Shown piece after piece: positions 53,434-63,446 of a stretch of DNA of 64,000 bases; the first letter of the stretch is position 1; each line of letters opens with the position of its first letter. The notes below the pieces were generated by a model. The model was not told the origin of the DNA, did not search any database, and saw only the letters and a list, made by a program, of their open reading frames with translations. The translations under genes and the position numbers were made by a program. The DNA lies in the NCBI GenBank assembly GCA_964406575.1, contig CAYOSH010000022.1, positions 1 to 64,000 on the forward strand, read 5' to 3'. The stretch is from WTAW01 sp964406575 (GTDB taxonomy: Bacteria > Acidobacteriota > Aminicenantia > Aminicenantales > Aminicenantaceae).

Positions 53434-55149
53434 ATGCGAAAACGTTTTTTCCTCTTCGGGTGTCTTTTAGCTTGGAGTTTTCTTTTCTTATGCTGTGGTT
53501 CTGTCAAGAAAGATTTCGAAATCCTGATTGTGAAAGGGACTATAGTTGATGGTTCGGGAAAACCGGGTTTTCAAGGAGACATTGGCATATCCGGAGATAC
53601 AATTGTCGCTGTCGGTGACCTGTCGGGGAAAACGGCTCATCGCACAATCGACGCAGAGAACCGCATAGCTTCTCCGGGATTCATCGACATGCATACGCAC
53701 TGCGATGGAGGTTTGGGGGAACAAGAGTCATGTGCGAATTTGAATTACCTGATTCAGGGAACAACAACCGTTGTAACGGGCAACTGCGGAGGTGGCACCT
53801 ACAATATTGCAGAGACAAAAGCTGAATGGGAGCTCCAGGGCATAGGTACAAATGCGATTCATCTCATCGGATTTGGTGACGTCCGGCAGGCCGTTTTGGG
53901 CAATGAGCCGCGCGACCCCACTCCTCAGGAGCTTGAGGAAATGAAAGCCATCGTGCGCCGGGGGATGCAAGAGGGAGCCTGGGGAATGAGTACGGGCCTT
54001 GAGTATATCCCTGACATGTATGCGACGACAGAGGAGATTATTGCCGTCACGCATGTTGTCTCCGAATTTGGCGGCATTTATGCGAGTCACCAGAGAAACG
54101 AAGTGGCCCGCGTACCGGACGCGACCAGAGAGAGCATCAGGATTGCCAAAGAGACAGGAGTCCGGGTCAATATCTCACATCTTAAAATCTGCGGAAAGAA
54201 TAACTGGGGGATGATGGACGAAGTCATTCAAGTGATCAATGAGGCAAGAGACAACGGGATCACAATCACAGCAGATATGTATCCTTACGATAAAGCTGCG
54301 ACAGGGCCTCTTATCGCTATTGCGACTAACTCCGGCTGGTCGTGCTTCCGGCTTCCCGAAGAGATGCAGCCATTTGCGGCACTCAGAGAAAAAATGAAAA
54401 ATGAAATGTTGACGGAAGAAGAAAGGGCCGATTTGAAACGGCAATATATCGAAGAACTCGAAAAAGCGCTTTCCGATAAAGCCAAACGGGACGAGATCAG
54501 GAAATCGGTGCTCTTCGGAGTTCCTCACAATCCAAGCCCTGTTGCCGTGTCGGGTTGGGATAGCTATGCAGTCGTCGCCGCGAGGAAAAACACTCACCTG
54601 ATCGATAAAATCATCTCTGACCTCGCACTCGAACAGCAGAGAGATGCTTTCGACATAGCGGCTGAATTGGTCGTGGAAGAACCTGACCTGTACCTCTCCT
54701 GTGGCGCGCTGTCTGACGAAGACATGAAAAAATTGATGACATACGACTGGTTGATGTTTTCCAGCGATGGAGGGGCTTACCCGGTACCGGACAAAGCAGA
54801 CAGCCCCAAACCGGGCCATCCTCGGAGTTTCGGCAGTCAAGCAAGGGTTCTTCGTAAGTACGTGCGAGAGGAGGAGGTTTTGCGATTGGAAGAAGCCGTC
54901 CGGAAAATGACATCTCTCCCAGCCCAATTCCTCCAGTTAAAGGACAGAGGTTTGCTCATGGAGGGATACAAAGCGGATGTGATTGTGTTCGATCCTAAAA
55001 CCATCAAGGATAACGCCACGTACGCAAATCCGAAGCAGTATAGTACTGGTACGGATTTTGTCCTGGTTAACGGTGAAATCAGTGTCGAAAGAGGAAAATA
55101 CACAGGCTCTCGCAACGGTAATCTGCTGCTTCTGACAGAAAATCGATAG
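53434..55149 (+). CDS. N-acyl-D-amino acid deacylase family lipoprotein
   Basis: A 571-residue member of the amidohydrolase superfamily (D-aminoacylase). It has a lipoprotein signal peptide (lipobox in LFLCCGS), an N-terminal beta domain (VKGTIVDGSGKPG), the zinc motif HTHCDGG preceded by SPGFIDM, and a C-terminal KADVIVFDP typical of the family. It releases D-amino acids from N-acyl or peptide forms outside the cytoplasm. A racemase-like gene for free amino acids converges on it, which fits use of D-amino acids from cell-wall debris. Confidence 0.87.
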   Translation: MRKRFFLFGCLLAWSFLFLCCGSVKKDFEILIVKGTIVDGSGKPGFQGDIGISGDTIVAVGDLSGKTAHRTIDAENRIASPGFIDMHTHCDGGLGEQESCANLNYLIQGTTTVVTGNCGGGTYNIAETKAEWELQGIGTNAIHLIGFGDVRQAVLGNEPRDPTPQELEEMKAIVRRGMQEGAWGMSTGLEYIPDMYATTEEIIAVTHVVSEFGGIYASHQRNEVARVPDATRESIRIAKETGVRVNISHLKICGKNNWGMMDEVIQVINEARDNGITITADMYPYDKAATGPLIAIATNSGWSCFRLPEEMQPFAALREKMKNEMLTEEERADLKRQYIEELEKALSDKAKRDEIRKSVLFGVPHNPSPVAVSGWDSYAVVAARKNTHLIDKIISDLALEQQRDAFDIAAELVVEEPDLYLSCGALSDEDMKKLMTYDWLMFSSDGGAYPVPDKADSPKPGHPRSFGSQARVLRKYVREEEVLRLEEAVRKMTSLPAQFLQLKDRGLLMEGYKADVIVFDPKTIKDNATYANPKQYSTGTDFVLVNGEISVERGKYTGSRNGNLLLLTENR

Positions 55150-55162
55150 TGTTAGCGATTAT

Positions 55163-56269
55163 TCAGTGCGTAACGAATACAGTCTCTATACTCTCAGAAG
55201 TACAGGCCGCAAGTAAACCTGTGTAGTCGACTTCAAAAGCGATGAGATCTCCGACCCGATAATCTTTGTCAGAGCTTTCGATGTTGATTATCGTATGATC
55301 GAACGTCTGCCCAAGAATTTCAATTTTTGGATCCACAGGCCAGATATTTGCCGATGAGACATCCTGATACCCCAGAGCTAAAAGAGCACGTTTACGGTCT
55401 CCCCGGTCAACAAAAGTTTTGGACCTCATAAAAGTGTCGAAGCCGAGTTCACCGAACGGAACTGTGGGTTTACGGTTGACTTCGATGATTTCTGCCTTCA
55501 GGACGTACAGGTTTGAAACCACTCGGTTGACATCCATATCTGAATGATAAAATCCCTCCAGATATTTGACATCCACATACTCAATCCCGAACTGATGCAA
55601 AGCGCCGATGCGAAGATGATTGATTCCCTCAGGCCATGTTCCTTTCTCGATCAAGTGATAACTCGTACAGTTTCCCCCAGATAGGTATCTGAATTCTATC
55701 CCGAGTTTGGCATCAAGCTCACGCGCGATTCGGACGAACATCCTTCCGTTCTCCAAAGTAGGCAGAACACTTCCATAGCAGTTAAAGTTGGTTCCCAACC
55801 CATATAACTCCAGGTTAGGTAGCTCCAGGATTTGTTTTACAGCTTCTTCCAGATAGTTGCGATTTTCGAACCATATGCCCTCGCGGATATCGCCCATATC
55901 AACCATAAGAAGAACTTGGTGGGCCCGTTTTTGTTTAACAGCCTCCTTTGATAGAGACTGTATTACTTCGACCTCAGAATTCAGAGAGATATCGGCAAAT
56001 TTTACGACCTCTTCGATTTCTCCGGGAGATGGAGTGCGCAGAAGACATTTTTGGCATTTCAGGCTCTGCAATTTTCTTAAATTATAAATCCGGGACTCAG
56101 CCACAACATCCATCCCCGCTTTCACGATGGCTTCAGCCGTTTCATAAAGGCCGTTGAATACTTTATTGACTCCCATAACCGTCACGCCATATTCGGCAAG
56201 CTTCTGAAGTTCCAAACGAGCATTGTGTTCCAGTTTGCCCAGATTGATTTCCAGCTTTGGATAATTCAT
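55163..56269 (-). CDS. alanine/ornithine racemase family PLP enzyme (fold type III)
   Basis: A 368-residue alanine-racemase-fold protein close to the Orr (ornithine racemase) group. The PLP lysine is K36 in VMGVNKVFNG; other marks are DVVAESRIYNLRKL, DMGDIREG and the C-terminal racemase domain with VGDLIAFEVDYTGLLAA. It would interconvert L- and D-ornithine or alanine. It converges on the D-aminoacylase gene. GGAGATCAAAGG precedes the start. Confidence 0.84.
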   Translation of the reverse strand: MNYPKLEINLGKLEHNARLELQKLAEYGVTVMGVNKVFNGLYETAEAIVKAGMDVVAESRIYNLRKLQSLKCQKCLLRTPSPGEIEEVVKFADISLNSEVEVIQSLSKEAVKQKRAHQVLLMVDMGDIREGIWFENRNYLEEAVKQILELPNLELYGLGTNFNCYGSVLPTLENGRMFVRIARELDAKLGIEFRYLSGGNCTSYHLIEKGTWPEGINHLRIGALHQFGIEYVDVKYLEGFYHSDMDVNRVVSNLYVLKAEIIEVNRKPTVPFGELGFDTFMRSKTFVDRGDRKRALLALGYQDVSSANIWPVDPKIEILGQTFDHTIINIESSDKDYRVGDLIAFEVDYTGLLAACTSESIETVFVTH

Positions 56270-56439
56270 TCCTTTGATCTCCTGTATAACATATATATAG
56301 GTCCAATTCTTTTTAGCTCAGAATCATCTCTAAAAGGACACGCGGATCTTATTACATAAAATATCTTTTCCACCAGGGGGATTTGTATGTTCTTTGAAGA
56401 TTAATAGCACATTTATTATTGCATAAACAACTTGAAAAA

Positions 56440-56467
56440 AAAGGGGAAGCTTGCGGGCTTCCCCTTT
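56440..56467 (-). terminator. intrinsic terminator of the second TonB receptor gene
   Basis: Perfect 11-bp stem AAAGGGGAAGC / GCTTCCCCTTT with a 6-base loop. On the minus strand it is followed by a run of T (complement of the A-run at 56435-56442) and lies 22 bases after the receptor stop. The A/T flanks could let it act in both directions. Confidence 0.85.
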
Positions 56468-56489
56468 GTTTGTAAACGGCTTGAGCTAT

Positions 56490-59174
56490 TTAGAAAACGA
56501 GACGAATACCTAACTGAGCTCTCCTGGGTAAAACGTAACCTGATGGTGCCAAGTAGGCGTCGCTGGCTGCATTAGTTTCGGCGACGTAGTAGTAGTAGTC
56601 GGCATTAAAGATGTTCCATACGTCTATCAAGAGTTTTAATCTCGTTTGTTTCCAGAGTCTAAATTCCTTTTCCAGTCTCATATCCAAATATGTGGGGTTC
56701 GGATATCTTTGGCTGCCTCTTTCTTCAGCTGCTATCATTCGACGTCCCTGATTCAGCTGTACCGCTACTTCGCGGTTAAAAGGTCTCCCTTGCTCATAAG
56801 AAAAATAGGCGCTGAGCATTATTCCATAAGGAAAGATATAGGTTCCACTGATCTTGAACTGATATTCCCGGTCATAATAGCCCGGGACTCCGTACATATT
56901 GATTAAATTGTTCGGATCGCTAAAGCCAACGGGGTACTCCCGTGACTTAGACAAGGTCAAACTCCCATCCACCTGCCAGTTGTTGGAGAGGCGCTTCCTG
57001 AAAGCTAAAATTAACGCTTTATAATTAGAAGAATTACCTGGATTGGTGGTTACATAGAAATTGTCATCAGTGCTGTTTGTCTGATTGTAGACCTGAATGA
57101 CTTGGTCCCCATATTCATCATAGTAATCTATAAGCTCATATTCTCCACCAGTATTCTGCGTGGTGACAATATCCTTTGATTCCTTATAGATACCAGTTAA
57201 AGAAAGAGAGAATTCAGGGAATATTTCCCTTTCAATTCCTACGGAAAATTCGTCAGAATACGGATTTTTCATATTCCGGTCAAACCCTCTATTAGCAATG
57301 GGATCTATGTGTTGCCATAGATAATCGTATTCACCTGTGTCCCAGTTGTATCCATACCAGTATCTATCGGATTTCGATGGGGCGCTACTATAAAAGACAT
57401 TCAGAAGCATATGGCCATAATACCGACCATAGCTTGCTTTCAATATTGTTTTCCTATCCGCAGTCAATTGGTAAACAAGTCCCAGCCGTGGCGAAAATGT
57501 ATCCCATCTGAGAAGGTCCATATCCGCCGGAAATGTTTCTCCTGTTGGATTTGCGTTTTCATCCAGTTTACTGTACTCGGGGTAGCCGCCTCGAGTGCGA
57601 TCAAATCTGACACCCAAGTTCAAGGTTAAGCGGTTATGAATAACCCAACTATCGTCGAGAAAGGCACTGATTCTGTTGGCAACTCCTCCATATTCTTCTG
57701 GCAGCATAAAATAAGCATAATAAGGATACCCATCCCAATCGTAATAATACACGTTGCTGTGGTAGCCCCATTTCCATCCAGCCCAGCTGTGGTTGTAAAT
57801 AACCCCAAATTTGAATTCGTGGTCGCCCAGGAGAAAATCGTCAGCAAAATGGGAAACTGTGCCCTGGATTTGATGCTGGCCGGTGGGCCAGTCACCCCAC
57901 CATCTAGAGTTTCCTGAAGTTATCCCAGTTGCAGCATCATAATGTTGAGGAGTTACCATGTCTCCATCTGCAGCTCTAGTTAAGAGAGTAACCCACCATC
58001 CGCTATATTTGATCTCAAAGAATGTATTTTGACTGAGGATTGAAGTCCAGGAGGCGCTTGGTAGAGGATTCCAGGATTGTTCAGACGACACGGCTTCATA
58101 AGAAGTATATGCATTAGGCGTATCTTCCCATCTATACCAGTTGACGTCACATGAAAAGGTGAACTTATTATTTTTATTGATCTGCCAGTCAAGTCTCCCG
58201 AACGTAGTATTTAGGCGATATTTTGCAGCTCCAAAAGCCGGATCGGCCCCCACTCCAACCGATCTATCAGTCATGACCTGTCCGGCAAGAAAAAACCAGA
58301 GTTTATCCTTTATTATGGGACCCCCTATGGTACCAGTAAGCTCTCTATACGCATCGACATAGAAAGGAAATTCTTCGTCGGGTGTATTATTTCCTGTTAA
58401 CCAGTTTGCACGATAATAAAAATTGAGATTGCCACTAAATGTATTGGAACCAGTTTTGCTGACGAGGTTGACAACCATACCCTGAAAGTTTCCATATTCA
58501 GCCGGAGCTCCTGATACGATAACATCTATTTCTTCGATCTGATCGGGATTCGCCCATAACCAGGAACCTGCGTTTTCTGGATTGGTGGTTTCTACCCCTT
58601 CAAAGTAATAGGTGTTTGCGGTGTCACTAGATCCCATGGCCGATTGCCAATTATTCGAGTGGTCTCCTGATGAGCTTGAGATGCCTGGCGTTGTTCCCAC
58701 ATAATCGAAAAAGGTAAAACGGCGCATTGGGAGGACCTCCATCAGTTCTGAGTTGATATTGGTGGAGAGTTCCGACTTTTGCACATCCACCATGGGAGAT
58801 TCCGCTGATACTGTGACGGTCTCCTCTAAGCTGGCCAAATTTAAGATCACATCCACTGTAGTCGTTCCACCAATGTCTACCTTGAGTTTTGTTCTTTTGG
58901 CAGTCTGGAAGCCTTCCATTGTAACGGTTACCTCATATTCTCCAGGCATAAGGTTTGGAAACCTGAACTTCCCTTCATCATTAGTTATAATAGAACGCAG
59001 GCCCCCCATAAGCTTCTCACCTGATAGTTCGACTGTGGCGCCCGGCAAAAACTCTCCTTCTGTATCTGCGACCGTCCCTTTTATGCTTCCGGTTCTTATC
59101 TGAGCATAGCTCATACTACCCATGAGTAAAAAAACTGCAACAATAGCGATCATTGATACGATTGTTCTTCTCAT
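56490..59174 (-). CDS. TonB-dependent receptor with carboxypeptidase-regulatory-like domain (second)
   Basis: An 894-residue outer-membrane receptor. The longer frame starts at 59240, but AAAGGAGGAG lies directly before the ATG at 59174, which also gives a clean signal peptide (MRRTIVSMIAIVAVF...SYA). A carboxypeptidase-regulatory domain (GSIKGTVADTEGEFLPGATV), a TonB plug (to about 230) and a barrel ending in LGIRLVF follow. It is a paralogue of the receptor at 23724-26456 with the same layout and C-terminal signature. No SusD gene is nearby. A strong terminator closes the gene, so it is monocistronic. Confidence 0.9.
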   Translation of the reverse strand: MRRTIVSMIAIVAVFLLMGSMSYAQIRTGSIKGTVADTEGEFLPGATVELSGEKLMGGLRSIITNDEGKFRFPNLMPGEYEVTVTMEGFQTAKRTKLKVDIGGTTTVDVILNLASLEETVTVSAESPMVDVQKSELSTNINSELMEVLPMRRFTFFDYVGTTPGISSSSGDHSNNWQSAMGSSDTANTYYFEGVETTNPENAGSWLWANPDQIEEIDVIVSGAPAEYGNFQGMVVNLVSKTGSNTFSGNLNFYYRANWLTGNNTPDEEFPFYVDAYRELTGTIGGPIIKDKLWFFLAGQVMTDRSVGVGADPAFGAAKYRLNTTFGRLDWQINKNNKFTFSCDVNWYRWEDTPNAYTSYEAVSSEQSWNPLPSASWTSILSQNTFFEIKYSGWWVTLLTRAADGDMVTPQHYDAATGITSGNSRWWGDWPTGQHQIQGTVSHFADDFLLGDHEFKFGVIYNHSWAGWKWGYHSNVYYYDWDGYPYYAYFMLPEEYGGVANRISAFLDDSWVIHNRLTLNLGVRFDRTRGGYPEYSKLDENANPTGETFPADMDLLRWDTFSPRLGLVYQLTADRKTILKASYGRYYGHMLLNVFYSSAPSKSDRYWYGYNWDTGEYDYLWQHIDPIANRGFDRNMKNPYSDEFSVGIEREIFPEFSLSLTGIYKESKDIVTTQNTGGEYELIDYYDEYGDQVIQVYNQTNSTDDNFYVTTNPGNSSNYKALILAFRKRLSNNWQVDGSLTLSKSREYPVGFSDPNNLINMYGVPGYYDREYQFKISGTYIFPYGIMLSAYFSYEQGRPFNREVAVQLNQGRRMIAAEERGSQRYPNPTYLDMRLEKEFRLWKQTRLKLLIDVWNIFNADYYYYVAETNAASDAYLAPSGYVLPRRAQLGIRLVF

Positions 59175-59618
59175 TATTCTCCTCCTTTTATTTTTTTTGC
59201 GCATTGATGATAGAATTTGTCTCTTATTTTCTTTTTTCATTGGAAAAATAAGATTCTTTTCATCAAAATCCTTTGCTTATGTTTTTAGATTATTTTATAA
59301 AATTGGCATTGTCAATATAAAAAAAATCTTTGTAGATTTAATTTTTTTTCTTTTTTCTATGTTCCGGGATTTCCTGGTGGTTGCCGAAATATTTATCGCT
59401 GGGTGTGACATTATCCATGGCCTCATGGGAGCCGCGGTTGTTGTAATATTCAACCCATCTGAATATCGTGAGTTCTGGCTGGAAGTAAAAAGACCAAAGC
59501 ATCACTAATTCCATGAAGGAGTTCACTCATTTGCAATTTCTCTAATATTGATAATACAATGATTTATGAATTTGAGTGAGATAAATAAGTGAGATAAGCT
59601 CAATAAAATGACGGAAGA
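59175..59618. other. intergenic region with transposase remnant
   Basis: About 440 AT-rich bases. It holds the promoter of the TonB receptor on the left and the decayed transposase end at 59338-59526. Nothing else is recognised. Confidence 0.45.
59338..59526 (-). pseudogene. remnant of an IS3/IS481-type transposase C-terminus
   Basis: A 62-codon leftward frame ends with WVEYYNNRGSHEAMDNVTPS followed by DKYFGNHQEI. This matches the very end of integrase-core transposases (pattern YYNxxRxHEALxNxTPADxYFG). The catalytic DDE region and the inverted repeats are missing, so it is a dead fragment left by a past insertion. Confidence 0.7.
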
Positions 59619-61709
59619 ATGAATATAATAAAAAAAAGCATAGTCATTCTGTTCCTATCTTTACTGGCTTTCTCGCTGGAGGTTTCATCCGGAGTCAAAT
59701 CAGAAGGCGAACTCCCTCCCCGATTTAAAAACTGGCTGGAAGAGGAGGTAAACTATATTATCACGCCTCTAGAGAAAGAGGTTTTTCTCCAGCTTCAGAC
59801 AGATCGAGAAAGAGATTTTTTTATGGAAGCATTTTGGAAACACAGGGATCCAACGTCTGGAACGCCAGAAAATGAATTCAAGGAAGAGCATTATCGCCGC
59901 ATCAATTATGCCAATTTTCATTTCGGGAGAGATGTCCCCTGGCCCGGCTGGAAAACCGACCGGGGAAGGATTTATATCATTCTTGGTGAACCCAGGGGTA
60001 TCGATCATTACACCGGCGAAACTCAGATATATAACAGTGAAGTCTGGTTTTATCAAGGTTTAACCCAATACGGTCTTCCCTCCGGGTTCAATCTGATTTT
60101 TTATCAGAAAGATGGGGTGGGAGAGTATGTTTTATACAGCCCCAGTGCCGATGGCCCTAAGGCACTGCTCACATCCTATTATGGCGACCATGCGGATTAT
60201 GTCCAAGCTTTCCAGGCTTTAAGGAAAATAAATCCCAGCCTGGCCAAAGTTTCTCTTTCCCTTATTCCCGGAGAATCAACCCTATATGGCCGCCCCTCGT
60301 TGGCTTCTGATATGCTGATCCAGAATATTTATACCGTTCCCCAAAAGGAATTGAAGGACAAATATGCCCAGACGTTTTTGGCTTATAAAGACAGAGTGGA
60401 AGTGGAATATTCGACCAATTACATAAACAATGATTCTTCGATCAAAATCCTTCAAAATCCTCCAGGAGTTTATTTTGTTCACTATGTTGTGGAAATCATG
60501 AAATTTTCATTGCAGCAGTATCAAGATAAATATTCCACCCATTTAAAAGTCAACGGAAATGTTTCCGATTCAGAGGGAAAAACAATTTATCAATATGAAG
60601 GCCCCATTTCTATAGAATTGGATGAAGACCAGCTTAAAAGCATCGCCTACAAGCCCTTCGCTATTTATGATATGTTCCCTTTGGTTGCTGGCTCCTACAA
60701 ATTTTCGCTCATCATAAAGAATGAAGTCTCTAAAGAATTCACCACAGTTGAAAAGGATATTATCATTCCTGAGGAAAATTCCGCACTGGGCATGAGTTCT
60801 TTGGTATTAGGTTATAAGATGGATCAGGCCTCTCCTGAGGCGCAGAATCTTAAGGCCTTCAAATTAGGCTCTTATCAAATCCTTCATCAACCTAAAAATA
60901 TCTTCCGTCCACAAGATACACTCTTCCTGGCTTTCCAGATCACTGGATTATCTTATGATTTGAGGCAAAAAGGTCAGTTGAAATATGAATTTTTCAAAGA
61001 CGATGAGCCGTTTTTAAATTTCACCCAAAAAGTCAGCCAATATGAAGGAGGGGTGAATTTTAAACAGGAATTCTCTCTCCAGGAATTTCCTCCAGACTAC
61101 TACCGCCTTCATGTTGGGTTGTGGGATGGTGAACAGGAAATCCTTTCTGAGGAAGAGAATTTCGGGATTTCCTCTGTCTCAGATTTCCCCCGCCCCTGGA
61201 TTCATACCAAAACACTGCCGCCCCCAGATGACCCTGTCTATTCCTTCCTGCTGGGAAAGCAGCTGTTAAGCAAGGGCGAAGTCAATAAAGCACAGGCCAG
61301 ATTAGAGGAAGCTTTCCGGAAGAAACCCGATTCCTTAGATTTTGCCCTGAACCTGGCCCAAGTCTATTCTGTTCAAAAAAAATACCAACAGGTTAAGCAG
61401 GTACTGATGGCTTTCTCTGATGTGTCCGAGGTTCCTTATCAACTCTATCTTCTTTTGGGAAACTCCCATCAGGCTCTGGGGGAATTCGATCAGGCCATTG
61501 CCCTCTACAACAAGGCTCTCTCCCAGTATGGGATAAATTCAAACCTTCTGAATTCAATAGGAGAATGTTTTTACCACTTGGGGATATGGGATGAAGCCCT
61601 GGCTGCATGGGAGAAATCACTGGAAATCAACGACCGTCAGCCTGATGTTGAGGCAAAGGTAAACACCCTGAAAAAAAAAGAAGTCGAACCAGCGACCTGT
61701 GGTGTTTAA
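59619..61709 (+). CDS. GWxTD-domain secreted protein with C-terminal TPR repeats
   Basis: A 696-residue exported protein. After a signal peptide (about 1-25) comes the GWxTD domain with the name motif in PGWKTDRGRIYIILGEP (about 107-123). A beta-rich middle and, from about 545, tetratricopeptide repeats follow (GKQLLSKGEVNKAQARLEEA, ALNLAQVYSVQKKYQQ, LGEFDQAIALYNKAL). GWxTD proteins are typical of Acidobacteriota, Aminicenantes and related phyla and have no defined biochemical role. The gene is alone, downstream of a transposase remnant. Confidence 0.88.
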   Translation: MNIIKKSIVILFLSLLAFSLEVSSGVKSEGELPPRFKNWLEEEVNYIITPLEKEVFLQLQTDRERDFFMEAFWKHRDPTSGTPENEFKEEHYRRINYANFHFGRDVPWPGWKTDRGRIYIILGEPRGIDHYTGETQIYNSEVWFYQGLTQYGLPSGFNLIFYQKDGVGEYVLYSPSADGPKALLTSYYGDHADYVQAFQALRKINPSLAKVSLSLIPGESTLYGRPSLASDMLIQNIYTVPQKELKDKYAQTFLAYKDRVEVEYSTNYINNDSSIKILQNPPGVYFVHYVVEIMKFSLQQYQDKYSTHLKVNGNVSDSEGKTIYQYEGPISIELDEDQLKSIAYKPFAIYDMFPLVAGSYKFSLIIKNEVSKEFTTVEKDIIIPEENSALGMSSLVLGYKMDQASPEAQNLKAFKLGSYQILHQPKNIFRPQDTLFLAFQITGLSYDLRQKGQLKYEFFKDDEPFLNFTQKVSQYEGGVNFKQEFSLQEFPPDYYRLHVGLWDGEQEILSEEENFGISSVSDFPRPWIHTKTLPPPDDPVYSFLLGKQLLSKGEVNKAQARLEEAFRKKPDSLDFALNLAQVYSVQKKYQQVKQVLMAFSDVSEVPYQLYLLLGNSHQALGEFDQAIALYNKALSQYGINSNLLNSIGECFYHLGIWDEALAAWEKSLEINDRQPDVEAKVNTLKKKEVEPATCGV

Positions 61710-61755
61710 GACCAACCAAACTTGGCTGTCATTTACTAAAAACGTTTCACAACCA

Positions 61756-63222
61756 TTAACCTCGTTCCAAAGGAGGCAGATCGATGCCCATTCGCTTGGC
61801 ATCGTCCTTCATGATGCTCATCAGTGCCTTGAGCGAATCGTCCGATAGCGGTTCCACTGTGTAGGACCTCATGACTCTCTCGACTTCCTCGCACGCCCGA
61901 TTCCATGCGCTCTTTTTCCCATGACTCGTCCAGACATCATATGTATCGCGGTCAATCACAACACCGGCCTGATACATTTCCTCACGATACCACCGAAGCG
62001 TCTCTTTCGAAGTCAAAAAATGTTTGCCATCGTAAATATCCCCGTACAGATCCCCGCCCAATCGATCTCCCCGGGCTTCGATACCCCTGACCATTCGAAG
62101 AGCCATGCCGCAGATCTCGTTATCCAGAACGAGTTTTTCCAGACTCTGACAGCTCTCGAAATTCAGCATACCCGGACCCGAGATGACGTTCGCACCCGCT
62201 AGAGCTGCAACGAGCGCTCCCATCCCTGTCTCCAAACCCGCCTGTCCGTCGACGATTTTAGCGTCGGAAAGTCCCATATAGGCATGAGTGGGAAGCCCCA
62301 GATGTTTCCCGATCTGAACATAAGCAGCATCGATCATCATTGTCTCCACAGCTCCCATAGGTGTCGTTCCTTTCCGCATATCAAACGCTGCGGGCGAACC
62401 CCCAAAAATGATCGGCGATCCCGGATGGGCTAACTGGTGAATGACAATACCACTCAGGTTTTCGGCAGTCAATTGCACCAATGCGCCGGCCAGCGTTACC
62501 GGAGACGTGGCTCCGGTCAAGGGCATAGATATCAGTTCGGCGGGAATCCCAGCCTTAGATGCATCGATGAGATCCTGACAAGTCAAGTTGCTCCATTTCA
62601 AAGGAGCTGAGGGACAGCAGTCAAAGATTGCCAGAGGCTTATCTCTAAGGGCTTTTTCACTCCCCCGGACTGAGACAAGCATATCTTTCATGATCTCAAA
62701 ACTCTCCAAAGCAAAAGTACCAGTCACGACCGGTTTCTTGCTGAACTGCAGTCCGATATATAACCGATACCTGTCCTGCATGGCTTGAGGGACATCGGTG
62801 GAAATCATCTCTGTACTCTGTGCCGCAATGTTGGGGAGGGCATCGATCAATATCGCAAAACGGATGAGATCCTTGGTAACCGGATCTCTTTCTTCCAATG
62901 TAACCGGATCCAAAATCGTCAAAGCTCCGGAGCCCGGATCAAAGTGAATCGCATCGCCTTCCAGATTCATCGCCAGATCGCCGCTGCGGTCATAGACTTT
63001 GATGGAATGAGGCGCGGTTTTCAGGGACTTTTCGACTAGGTTTTCCTTGAACAACACCGTTCGCTCTTTACATTCGCATCCTGCGTCTGCTAGAAGCCGC
63101 AACGCTTCATCGTTCTCTATGAGCACGCCCGTTTTTCCCAGAACATCCAATGCTTCAGAAACAATCTGATCGATGAACGATTCAGCCAGCATGTCCAGCT
63201 TCGGTCTTTTCGTTTCTAACAT
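61756..63222 (-). CDS. MttB superfamily methyltransferase (no pyrrolysine), third copy
   Basis: A 488-residue homologue of the gene at 45054, full-length without internal UAG. I chose ATG 63222 because GGAGGA precedes it and it matches the N-terminus of the paralogue; the frame could start at 63249. As a non-pyrrolysine MttB member it should demethylate a quaternary amine or similar compound onto a corrinoid protein. No corrinoid protein gene is near it, so it would rely on carriers encoded elsewhere, such as those at 44-48 kb. Three 19-base direct repeats lie 20-76 bases upstream of the start. Confidence 0.88.
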   Translation of the reverse strand: MLETKRPKLDMLAESFIDQIVSEALDVLGKTGVLIENDEALRLLADAGCECKERTVLFKENLVEKSLKTAPHSIKVYDRSGDLAMNLEGDAIHFDPGSGALTILDPVTLEERDPVTKDLIRFAILIDALPNIAAQSTEMISTDVPQAMQDRYRLYIGLQFSKKPVVTGTFALESFEIMKDMLVSVRGSEKALRDKPLAIFDCCPSAPLKWSNLTCQDLIDASKAGIPAELISMPLTGATSPVTLAGALVQLTAENLSGIVIHQLAHPGSPIIFGGSPAAFDMRKGTTPMGAVETMMIDAAYVQIGKHLGLPTHAYMGLSDAKIVDGQAGLETGMGALVAALAGANVISGPGMLNFESCQSLEKLVLDNEICGMALRMVRGIEARGDRLGGDLYGDIYDGKHFLTSKETLRWYREEMYQAGVVIDRDTYDVWTSHGKKSAWNRACEEVERVMRSYTVEPLSDDSLKALMSIMKDDAKRMGIDLPPLERG

Positions 63223-63241
63223 TGTTCCTCCTTCATCATTG

Positions 63242-63298
63242 TATATCATACATTATTCAGAATATCTTGCATTATTCGGTATATCTTACATTATTTTT
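63242..63298. repeat. three tandem 19-bp direct repeats upstream of mttB
   Basis: Units at 63242-63260, 63261-63279 and 63280-63298 share the core ATATCxTxCATTATT. They are exactly 19 bases apart and lie just upstream of the mttB ribosome site, where promoter and operator should be. Confidence 0.7.
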
Positions 63299-63446
63299 GG
63301 CAAGAATTCAGGTGATTTATCAGGGAAAGAAGCATCCTCATTGCATACAAAATTGTTGACAATTTAGTGATTTGCGTGAAACGATACAGCTTCTACCGAG
63401 CGTATACATAAAATGCATTTAAAGATCATATGAAAAGGGAGCCATC

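Noticed and set aside
6924..63222. Pyrrolysine in the three MttB homologues
   Set aside because: All three are full-length without an in-frame UAG, so they belong to the non-pyrrolysine branch.
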